Shown: one piece after another, positions 57,099 to 64,000 of the stretch | Layout of the letters: each line of letters begins with the position of its first letter | Position numbering within the stretch: the first letter of the stretch is position 1 | NCBI GenBank assembly: GCA_002692965.1 | Contig: NZNC01000019.1 | Coordinates: 124,001 to 188,000 of the forward strand | Direction of reading: 5' to 3' | Length of the DNA stretch: 64,000 nucleotides | From: Haliea sp. | GTDB taxonomy: Bacteria > Pseudomonadota > Gammaproteobacteria > Pseudomonadales > Halieaceae | Notes under the pieces: model-generated | Database searches by the model: none | What the model was told of the DNA's origin: nothing | The model's input: only the letters and a program-made list of their open reading frames with translations | Translations under genes and position numbers: made by a program

Positions 57099-59330
57099 TT
57101 GTCCAGCCTGACTGAGCACCTGTCCCCACGTACCAACCAGTGGCGCCGTATCAAGGACCGCATTGCGACGGTCTCGGTGACGGCCGGTGGTGCCGGGGTG
57201 CTGTTTGCCATCCTGCTGATCTTCTTCTACCTGCTCTACGAGGTTGTACCACTGTTCAGTGGCGCGTCAGTCGAAGCGCGGGAACCGGTCGCCACGAGTC
57301 TGCGGAGTGCGCCGATGTACCTCGCGGTGGAGGAGCAGGGGGAGCTGGCGCTGGCGGTCAGCGGGCAGGGCGTGGCCCATTTCCTGCGCCTCTCGGACGG
57401 CAGCACGGTGTTGCGGGAAGCGCTGGATCCTGCGCTGGGCAGTCCCGACCTGGTGGTGGCCGAGAGTGCCGAGAGCCGCCTGTTTGCCGCTGCCTGGCGC
57501 AACGGCGAGATCGCCCTGTTCCGACACCAATACCGGCTGCCCTACCCCGGCGGCGAGCAGGTCGTGACGCCGCGACTGGAGTCGGTCGAGCGGCTGCAGC
57601 TGGCGGAGGAGCCGCTGGTGTCCCTGACTTTCGCCAATACCGACGACGCCCTGGTGCTGGTCGGCGGCACTCGCAGCGGCGCCTGGGTCGGTGTGCGGGT
57701 GGTCCGCGAGGAGAATTTTCTCAGCGGTGAAGTCACCACCCGGGTGGAGAGCCTGCCGCTGCCGGCGATGCCGGTGCAGGGCGCCGCCATTCATCTCTCG
57801 GGCGACCAGCGCTGGCTCTATCACGTCGATGCCACCGGCGCCTTTAGCGTGCTCGACCTGCAGGCCCGGGATGCCAGCGGGCTGGCGGCGGTGGTGAGCC
57901 GCGGCGGGCTGTTTCAGGAACCGGGGCGCCTGCAGACCTCGACCATGCTCCTCGGCGGCATCTCCCTGCTGGCCAGCTCCGACCGCGGAGAGCTGGTCCA
58001 GGCCTTCATGGTTCGCGACCCCGGGGAAGGCCACCGCTTGCAGCGCATTCGCAGTTTCGATACCGACGGCGTGCCGGCGCAGCAGCTGGTGCCCGAGCAC
58101 CGTCGCAAGGGTTTCCTCAGCCTGGGCAGCGACGACACCCTGCAGATCTTCCACACGACGGCCCACCGGCGGGTGCTGAATGAGACGATCGCTACCGGGG
58201 CCGCGCCGGCGGCCATCGCGCCCCGGGGCGACCTGTTGGTGCAACTGCAGGCCGATGGCCAGTTGCACAGCTGGGAGCTGCACAACAAGCATCCGGATAT
58301 CTCCTGGACGGCTCTCTGGGACGAGGTGTGGTACGAGAGTTACGACGAGCCGGCACACATCTGGCAATCCTCGGCTTCGGACAACGATTTCGAACCCAAG
58401 CTGAGTTTTGCGCCTCTCGCTTTTGGCACGCTCAAGGCGGCTTTTTACACCATGCTGATCGCCGCCCCCCTGGCCATTTGCGGGGCAATCTACACCGCCT
58501 ACTTCATGGCCCCGGCCCTGCGTCGCAAGATCAAGCCCCTGGTGGAGCTGATGGAAGCGCTGCCCACGGTGATTCTGGGCTTCCTGGCGGGCCTGTGGCT
58601 GGCGCCCCTGGTGGAGGACAAGCTGACGGCGGTGGTGACACTGTTGCTGGCCATGCCGGTGGGTGTTCTGCTGTTCGCCTTCCTGTGGTCGCGCCTTCCC
58701 CTGTCGGTGCGGGCCCGGGTGCCCGAGGGATGGCACGCCGCGGTGCTGGTGCCGGTGGTCATTTTTATCGGCTACGTGAGCTTTGCCGGTAACGACGCCC
58801 TGGAGCTGTGGCTGTTTGGCGGTGACATGCGCCGCTGGGTGACCAATGAGCTGGGGATTCCCTTTGACCAGCGCAACTCCCTGGTGGTGGGGATTGCCAT
58901 GGGCATGGCCGTGATCCCGACCATTTTCTCGATCGCCGAGGACGCCATCTTCTCCGTGCCCCGGCACTTGAGTTACGGCAGTCTCGCCCTCGGCGCGACT
59001 CCCTGGCAAACCCTGGTGGGTGTGGTTCTGCCGACCGCCAGCCCGGGTATTTTCTCCGGACTGATGATTGGCCTGGGGCGTGCGGTGGGCGAGACCATGA
59101 TCGTGCTGATGGCCACCGGCAACACCCCGATCATGGACGCCAACATCTTTGAAGGCATGCGCACCCTGTCCGCCAACATCGCCGTGGAGATTCCCGAGGC
59201 CGAGGTCGACAGCACGCATTACCGGGTGCTCTTCCTCGCTGCCTTCGTGCTCTTCCTGTTCACGTTTGTCGTCAATACCGCGGCGGAGATTGTCCGCCAG
59301 CGGCTGCGCATCAAGTACGGGTCCCTCTAA
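57099..59330 (+). CDS. pstC: Phosphate ABC transporter permease PstC, long form
   Basis: Membrane subunit of the phosphate importer. At 743 residues it is more than twice E. coli PstC. After the first segment (GGAGVLFAILLIFFYLLYEV) a periplasmic region of about 330 residues with propeller-like repeats (for example LYHVDATGAFSVLDLQARD) precedes the usual permease core, which starts FAPLAFGTLKAAFYTMLIAA and holds the ABC-contact loop LALGATPWQTLVGVVLP. Long PstC occurs in pseudomonads. The start is a rare TTG at 57099 with GAGGGAG before it; no better codon upstream was seen. The stop overlaps the pstA ATG (TAATG). Confidence 0.93.
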   Translation: MSSLTEHLSPRTNQWRRIKDRIATVSVTAGGAGVLFAILLIFFYLLYEVVPLFSGASVEAREPVATSLRSAPMYLAVEEQGELALAVSGQGVAHFLRLSDGSTVLREALDPALGSPDLVVAESAESRLFAAAWRNGEIALFRHQYRLPYPGGEQVVTPRLESVERLQLAEEPLVSLTFANTDDALVLVGGTRSGAWVGVRVVREENFLSGEVTTRVESLPLPAMPVQGAAIHLSGDQRWLYHVDATGAFSVLDLQARDASGLAAVVSRGGLFQEPGRLQTSTMLLGGISLLASSDRGELVQAFMVRDPGEGHRLQRIRSFDTDGVPAQQLVPEHRRKGFLSLGSDDTLQIFHTTAHRRVLNETIATGAAPAAIAPRGDLLVQLQADGQLHSWELHNKHPDISWTALWDEVWYESYDEPAHIWQSSASDNDFEPKLSFAPLAFGTLKAAFYTMLIAAPLAICGAIYTAYFMAPALRRKIKPLVELMEALPTVILGFLAGLWLAPLVEDKLTAVVTLLLAMPVGVLLFAFLWSRLPLSVRARVPEGWHAAVLVPVVIFIGYVSFAGNDALELWLFGGDMRRWVTNELGIPFDQRNSLVVGIAMGMAVIPTIFSIAEDAIFSVPRHLSYGSLALGATPWQTLVGVVLPTASPGIFSGLMIGLGRAVGETMIVLMATGNTPIMDANIFEGMRTLSANIAVEIPEAEVDSTHYRVLFLAAFVLFLFTFVVNTAAEIVRQRLRIKYGSL

Positions 59331-61039
59331 TGGACAAGCAACAGTACCAGGATATCCACGCCACCAACCGGGGCCGCCAGCAGGGCTGGTTGCGCAGCGG
59401 CGAACCGATGATCTGGCTGAACGCTGCGGCCGTGAGCGTGAGTATCATCGCCGTGGTGGGACTGCTCCTGCTGCTGGCGGTGCGCGGTCTCGGCCACTTC
59501 TGGCCAGCCGACGTGCTGTCGGTGGACGTGGAGTACCAGGGCCAGACGCGCGCGCTGCTCGGCGAGGTGGTCGAGCAGGTTGAAGTGTCCGGGGAGCAGC
59601 TGCGCGAGGCCGGTTTTGAACTCAGCGGGCCGGGGCCCTTTTATCAGCGTACCTTGCTCAAGCAGGGCAACCGGGACGCCTTGGGGACAGACTTCGTCTG
59701 GCTGATTGACGAGCAGTTTGCCAATCTCGCCTGGCCCGAGGACGTGATGGTTCTCGAGCGCCTGGAGTGGGGCAATTTCTACGGTTATCTGCGCAGTGTC
59801 ACCCCGCGGGGCGGGCCGACGGTAGATGCCACCGAGGAAGCGCAGCGGGCCTGGGAGACCTTGCAGGCGCTGATCGCCGAGACGGTGTCGGTGCGGGAGA
59901 ATATTCGCGAGATCGAGCAGGGCGCTATCGGAGCCATCAACCACGAACTCGAGCGACTGCGCCTGCGCGAACGCGGCCTGGAGATGCGCGGTGAACTCGA
60001 TGCCGTCGCCCAGGCCGAGCTGGCAGAGGAGCGGGCGACACTGGATGCCCGCTTCAGCAGCCTGCAGGACGAACTGAACGCCCTCTACGAATCCATACGT
60101 GGCCACCACATCGAGGCGGAGCTGGCGAACGGCCAACGCAGGCAGCTGCCCATCGCACAGATTGTTCGCGCCTACCAGCCCAACGCGCTGGGACCGGTGG
60201 AAAAACTGGGCCTGTACGCGGAGCGTCTGTGGGAGTTCCTTTCCGACGAGCCCCGGGAGGCAAACACCGAAGGCGGGGTTTTCCCGGCGATGTTCGGTAC
60301 CGTGCTGATGGTGATCCTGATGTCGATCATCGTCACCCCCTTTGGTGTGGTGGCCGCTGTCTACCTGCGGGAATACGCGAGCCAGGGCCTGGTGACGCGC
60401 ACGATTCGCGTCGCGGTGAACAACCTCGCGGGGGTACCGTCGATTGTTTACGGGGTCTTTGGTCTCGGCTTCTTCGTCTACTTTGTTGGCGGCGAGCTGG
60501 ATCAGCTGTTCTTTCCCGAGTCCCTGCCGCGGCCGACGTTCGGGACTCCGGGCCTGATGTGGGCCTCGCTGACCCTGGCCCTGCTGACCCTGCCGGTGGT
60601 TATCGTCGCGACGGAGGAGGGGCTGACCCGGATCCCCAAGGCGGTGCGCGAGGGCAGCCTCGCCCTCGGGGCGACCCGGGCGGAAACCCTGTGGCGCGTG
60701 GTACTGCCGATGGCCAGCCCGGCCATGATGACCGGGCTGATCCTGGCCGTGGCCCGCGCCGCCGGCGAGGTGGCGCCGCTGATGCTGGTGGGTGTGGTCA
60801 AGCTGGCGCCCACGCTGCCCCTGGATGGCAACTACCCCTTCCTGCACCTCGATCAGAAGTTCATGCACCTGGGCTTTCACATCTATGATGTCGGCTTCCA
60901 GAGCCCCAATGTGGAGGCCGCCAGGCCCCTGGTCTACGCCACGGCCTTCCTGCTGGTGGTGATCATTGCCCTGCTCAACCTGGCCGCTGTCAGCCTGCGC
61001 AATCGCCTGCGCGAGCGCTACAAATCACTGGAACATTAG
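59330..61039 (+). CDS. pstA: Phosphate ABC transporter permease PstA, long form
   Basis: Second membrane subunit of the phosphate importer, 569 residues, again about twice the E. coli length. After the first segment ([20 protein letters not shown]) a region of about 270 residues includes a long Glu/Arg-rich predicted coiled coil (roughly 165-250, starting [17 protein letters not shown]). The permease core follows ([38 protein letters not shown]) with the ABC-contact loop [17 protein letters not shown]. Its ATG overlaps the pstC stop; pstB starts 10 bp after its stop. Confidence 0.94.
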   Translation: MDKQQYQDIHATNRGRQQGWLRSGEPMIWLNAAAVSVSIIAVVGLLLLLAVRGLGHFWPADVLSVDVEYQGQTRALLGEVVEQVEVSGEQLREAGFELSGPGPFYQRTLLKQGNRDALGTDFVWLIDEQFANLAWPEDVMVLERLEWGNFYGYLRSVTPRGGPTVDATEEAQRAWETLQALIAETVSVRENIREIEQGAIGAINHELERLRLRERGLEMRGELDAVAQAELAEERATLDARFSSLQDELNALYESIRGHHIEAELANGQRRQLPIAQIVRAYQPNALGPVEKLGLYAERLWEFLSDEPREANTEGGVFPAMFGTVLMVILMSIIVTPFGVVAAVYLREYASQGLVTRTIRVAVNNLAGVPSIVYGVFGLGFFVYFVGGELDQLFFPESLPRPTFGTPGLMWASLTLALLTLPVVIVATEEGLTRIPKAVREGSLALGATRAETLWRVVLPMASPAMMTGLILAVARAAGEVAPLMLVGVVKLAPTLPLDGNYPFLHLDQKFMHLGFHIYDVGFQSPNVEAARPLVYATAFLLVVIIALLNLAAVSLRNRLRERYKSLEH

Positions 61040-61049
61040 GAGTTTTCCA

Positions 61050-61874
61050 ATGTCTTCCCACGCTATCGACCTCAAGGCGCTCAAGCGCGACCTCCCCGGG
61101 AATGCGGCACCGGTCCGCCGGGAAACCTGCCTGCGCATGGAGAACCTCAACCTGTACTACGGCACGGCCCAGGCCCTGCATGACATCCAGCTGGAAATCC
61201 CGCGTCAGCAGGTGACAGCCTTCATCGGGCCCAGTGGCTGCGGCAAGTCCAGCCTCTTGCGTTGCATCAACCGCATGAACGACCTGGTGGACGGCTGCCG
61301 GGTGAGCGGCAAGCTGCTGCTCGACGGCGAGGATGTCTACGACCGCAGTGTGGACGTGGCGGCCCTGCGCCGCCGGGTGGGCATGGTATTCCAGAAGCCC
61401 AACCCCTTTCCCAAGTCGATCTACGAGAACGTGGCCTACGGCCTGCGCATCCAGGGCATCAACCGCAAGCGGGTGCTGGACGAGGTGGTGGAAAAGGCCC
61501 TGCGCGCCGCGGCGCTCTGGGAGGAGGTCAAGGACCGTCTGCACCAGAGCGCCCTGGGCATGTCCGGTGGTCAGCAGCAGCGACTGGTCATTGCCCGCAC
61601 CATCGCCGTGGAGCCGGAAGTGCTGTTGCTGGATGAGCCTGCCTCGGCGCTCGATCCCATCTCCACGCTGAAGATCGAGGAACTGATCTACGAGCTCAAG
61701 TCCCGCTACACCATCGTGATCGTTACCCACAACATGCAACAGGCGGCGCGGGTTTCCGACATGACCGCCTTCATGTACATGGGCAAGTTGATCGAGTTCG
61801 ACGACACGGATACGCTTTTCACCAATCCCGAGAAAAAGCAGACCGAAGACTACATTACCGGCCGCTACGGCTGA
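61050..61874 (+). CDS. pstB: Phosphate ABC transporter ATPase PstB
   Basis: ATPase of the phosphate importer, 274 residues. Walker A is GPSGCGKSS (60-68), the Q-loop [20 protein letters not shown], the signature [14 protein letters not shown] and Walker [15 protein letters not shown]; the ending [10 protein letters not shown] is diagnostic for PstB. ATG 61050 has AGGAG 7 bases upstream. phoU follows after 11 bp. Confidence 0.98.
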   Translation: MSSHAIDLKALKRDLPGNAAPVRRETCLRMENLNLYYGTAQALHDIQLEIPRQQVTAFIGPSGCGKSSLLRCINRMNDLVDGCRVSGKLLLDGEDVYDRSVDVAALRRRVGMVFQKPNPFPKSIYENVAYGLRIQGINRKRVLDEVVEKALRAAALWEEVKDRLHQSALGMSGGQQQRLVIARTIAVEPEVLLLDEPASALDPISTLKIEELIYELKSRYTIVIVTHNMQQAARVSDMTAFMYMGKLIEFDDTDTLFTNPEKKQTEDYITGRYG

Positions 61875-61885
61875 GGAGGTTGAGC

Positions 61886-62614
61886 ATGCTCAATCAGGAT
61901 AGCTACAAACAGCATATCTCCGGGCAGTTCAACGCCGAACTGGACGCGGTCAAGAATCACCTGCTGGAAATGGGCGGGCTGGTGGAGCAGCAGGTCGCGC
62001 GCTCCGTGGAGTGCCTGCTGTCCCGGGACAGCGGGGTTGCCGAGGACGTGGTGGCCACCGACGAGGCGGTCAACGACCTGGAAATCAGCATTGACGAGGA
62101 AGTGTCGCGGATTCTGGCCCGGCGCCAGCCCGCCGCCAGTGACCTGCGGCTGGTACTGGCGATTGCCAAGGTAATTACCGATCTCGAGCGCATCGGCGAC
62201 GAGGCCAGCAAGATCGCACGCCAGGCGATCAAGGCCGCGGAGGAGGGGGGGCAGACCCGTACCTTTGTCGAGATCCGCCATATCGGCGTCCATGTGGGCG
62301 ACATGCTGCGCAAGGCCCTGGACGCCTTTGCCCGCCTCGACGTCGACCAGGCGGTGGAGGTGGTGGTGGCCGACCGCGACGTCGACGCGGAGTACGCCAC
62401 GGCCATGCGCAGCCTGGTGACCTTCATGATGGAGGACCCGCGCACTATCGGGCCCGTCCTGGGGCAGATGTGGGCCCTGCGCAGCCTCGAGCGCGTGGGT
62501 GACCACGCCGCCAATATCGCCGAGCATGTGATCTACCTGGTGCGTGGCCTGAATGTGCGGCACGTCGAGCCCGACGAGCTGATCGCCCAGGTCGAGGACA
62601 GCGAGACCGAGTAA
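61886..62614 (+). CDS. phoU: Phosphate transport regulator PhoU
   Basis: Cytoplasmic regulator of 242 residues that links the Pst transporter to PhoR and keeps the Pho regulon off when phosphate is ample. Two three-helix repeats each carry the metal-binding motif: IAKVITDLERIGDEASKIA and RSLERVGDHAANIAEHV. ATG 61886 has GAGGAGG 6-7 bases upstream; a TTG six bases earlier is in frame but less likely. The gene is last in the pst operon, before the porin's own Pho promoter. Confidence 0.97.
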   Translation: MLNQDSYKQHISGQFNAELDAVKNHLLEMGGLVEQQVARSVECLLSRDSGVAEDVVATDEAVNDLEISIDEEVSRILARRQPAASDLRLVLAIAKVITDLERIGDEASKIARQAIKAAEEGGQTRTFVEIRHIGVHVGDMLRKALDAFARLDVDQAVEVVVADRDVDAEYATAMRSLVTFMMEDPRTIGPVLGQMWALRSLERVGDHAANIAEHVIYLVRGLNVRHVEPDELIAQVEDSETE

Positions 62615-62628
62615 GGGGCTCCGTCTCG

Positions 62629-62662
62629 CTGTCACAATTCTGTCATCCAAACGCCATATAAT
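62629..62662 (+). promoter_or_regulatory. Pho box and -10 of the porin gene
   Basis: CTGTCAC (62629-62635) and CTGTCAT (62640-62646) with spacer AATT, then exactly ten bases to a perfect TATAAT (62657-62662). This is a model PhoB-activated promoter, 58 bases before the porin start codon. Confidence 0.92.
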
Positions 62663-62720
62663 CGTCGCCTTTCTGTAACATGGTCTGCGGGCCACGGTAT
62701 AACACGAAGGGGAGAAAGGC

Positions 62721-63998
62721 GTGTCCAAGTCACTCAAGCAAGTTGCGCCAGCCTTGTTGCTGGCCGGTCTGTCACAGGCGTCGCTGGCCGCCGTCAGCGA
62801 CGCGGAATTCGAGGCACTCAAGGCCGCCATGGGCGAGCTTGCCGGCCGGGTAAGCGCGCTGGAAGCAGAGAATGCCCGCCTGCGGGAGATTGCCGGGAGC
62901 ACGGTGCGGGAAGAGACGCTGACAGCGGACTCGGAGTCAGCGGCGCCGGCGGCCGCCGCGGTACCCGACTGGGTGCGCAGCGTGCGGGTGAGCGGCGATT
63001 TGCGCTACCGCTACGACGATATCGAGGTGGGGGATGCCGATGCCAGGACCCGTCACCGCCTGCGCAGCCGAACCGCCCTCGACGTTGCTCTGAGTCCACA
63101 GCTGGACCTCGGCGTGCGCATCGCCGCCGGCAGCGAAAGTCCCACCAGCGGCAACGTCACCTTCGGCAATGGCGGCAGCTCCAAGGAGCTCTACCTGGAC
63201 CGTGCCTGGGCCCGCTGGCGACCCTTCGACGGTGCCTATCTTACCCTGGGCAAGATGGCCAACACCTTTGCCACCCCCCAGGGCACCCAGCTGCTCTGGG
63301 ACGGCGACTATACCCCCGAGGGCATTGCCTTCGGCTGGTCCAGCGATGCACTCTTCGTCAACGGCGCCTTCCACCACCTGGAGAGCGACAGCCGCCGCGC
63401 CAACCGCACCACCTACTGGGGGCTGCAGGCGGGTACCCGGCTGTCCCTGACCGACGCGGTCGAGCTGGAAAGTGCCGTCAGCTATCTGCACATGCCCACC
63501 TCGGGCAAGGGGAGCTATTACGGCGACGTCGATGATTTCTACGGCAACAGCAGCCGCTGTGCCACCAGTGCGGCCTCCAGCTGCGCCTATGCCAGCGATT
63601 TTGAAGTGCTCGAGTGGTATGCCAGCCTGAGTGCGCGTGTGGCCGGCCTGCCACTGGCACTCTACGGCGATCTGGCCCAGAACCTGGATGCCGACGACCA
63701 CGACAGTGCCTGGCTGGCAGGCGTGCGCCTGGGCAAGGCCAGTGCGGCGGGTACCTGGCACCTCGGCTATCAGTATGACGACGTGGGTGCCGATGCCGTG
63801 CTCGGCCTGCTGCGCGACTCCGATGCCGCTGGCGGCGGCGCCGATATCACCGGCCATCGCTTCTACGGTGCCTATGCCCTGGATGCGCGCTGGCAGGTGG
63901 GCCTGACCTGGTACTTCAACAACGAGTTCGGCAAAGACCTCACGGGCAGCGCCACGGACTACGACCGCATTACGCTGGAGACGCAATTCAAGTATTAA
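62721..63998 (+). CDS. Pho-regulated outer-membrane porin
   Basis: A 425-residue outer-membrane channel precursor. The signal peptide (APALLLAGLSQASLAAV) is followed by a short coiled coil (AEFEALKAAMGELAGRVSAL) that may form a trimer stalk or contact peptidoglycan. Then come amphipathic strands starting VRVSGDLRYRYDDIEVG, typical of putative-porin proteins, ending in Phe-Lys-Tyr. A loop with two Cys (SSRCATSAASSCAYAS) may be disulfide-bonded. The Pho box promoter and position behind phoU suggest uptake of phosphate, polyphosphate or another phosphorus source; it is not clearly OprP. Start is GTG 62721 with GGGGAG upstream. Confidence 0.85.
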   Translation: MSKSLKQVAPALLLAGLSQASLAAVSDAEFEALKAAMGELAGRVSALEAENARLREIAGSTVREETLTADSESAAPAAAAVPDWVRSVRVSGDLRYRYDDIEVGDADARTRHRLRSRTALDVALSPQLDLGVRIAAGSESPTSGNVTFGNGGSSKELYLDRAWARWRPFDGAYLTLGKMANTFATPQGTQLLWDGDYTPEGIAFGWSSDALFVNGAFHHLESDSRRANRTTYWGLQAGTRLSLTDAVELESAVSYLHMPTSGKGSYYGDVDDFYGNSSRCATSAASSCAYASDFEVLEWYASLSARVAGLPLALYGDLAQNLDADDHDSAWLAGVRLGKASAAGTWHLGYQYDDVGADAVLGLLRDSDAAGGGADITGHRFYGAYALDARWQVGLTWYFNNEFGKDLTGSATDYDRITLETQFKY

Positions 63999-64000
63999 GG

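Overview
The window is a GC-rich, gene-dense chromosomal stretch of a gammaproteobacterium. ZipA next to Smc and LigA, a complete System I cytochrome c maturation operon, TtcA, tesA divergent from ybbA-ybbP, and long Pseudomonas-type PstC/PstA all point to that class. A pair of palindromic elements reminiscent of marine Halieaceae/OM60-type genomes makes that family a reasonable guess, from memory only. No rRNA, tRNA, CRISPR array, phage or transposase gene was seen. Codon use and GC look even, so this reads as core chromosome rather than an island.

Layout. 1-7319: 3' end of a DUF3482 GTPase-like gene, DNA polymerase IV, a 1079-residue TolB-propeller/amidohydrolase, a divergent exported peroxiredoxin and a MATE exporter. 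7320-7871 is the only long non-coding stretch and holds two structured repeats with a shared core. 7872-20426: an MGAT-like acyltransferase coupled to ptsP, an MDR oxidoreductase, a DUF885 peptidase-like protein, an OprC/NosA-type copper receptor, a HAD-phosphatase/PlsC fusion and the helicase HrpB. 20459-22907: DUF3501, Fe-S protein and rubrerythrin, a conserved but poorly understood triad. 23098-28281: DUF2189 membrane protein, YgiQ, a zinc-ribbon K+ channel and bioA. 28283-33710: tesA, ybbA-ybbP, a TetR regulator and malate dehydrogenase.

33826-41613: ttcA runs straight into ccmABCDEFGHI, which exports heme and attaches it to apocytochromes c; an internal promoter precedes ccmC. 41749-48989: smc, zipA, ligA and a lipoprotein with a transglycosylase-like motif. 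49162-53860: a three-gene 2-oxoacid oxidoreductase operon (flavoprotein, gamma/alpha subunit, beta subunit), probably a soluble NADP-linked KorCAB complex, closed by a strong hairpin terminator.

53900-63998 is a phosphate-starvation block: phoB-phoR, pstS-pstC-pstA-pstB-phoU and a porin. Textbook Pho boxes (paired 7-mers, 4 bp spacer) stand before phoB, pstS and the porin, so the porin is very probably the outer-membrane entry for phosphate or another anion feeding the Pst system. The Pho box of phoB overlaps the terminator of the upstream operon.

The most notable observations are the paired palindromic elements at 7421-7751, a Glu-to-Gly change inside a run of ten G in the Smc ATPase signature, the KorCAB operon, the rubrerythrin/Fe-S/DUF3501 triad, and promoters placed so close to start codons (ccmC, smc) that nearly leaderless transcripts are expected.
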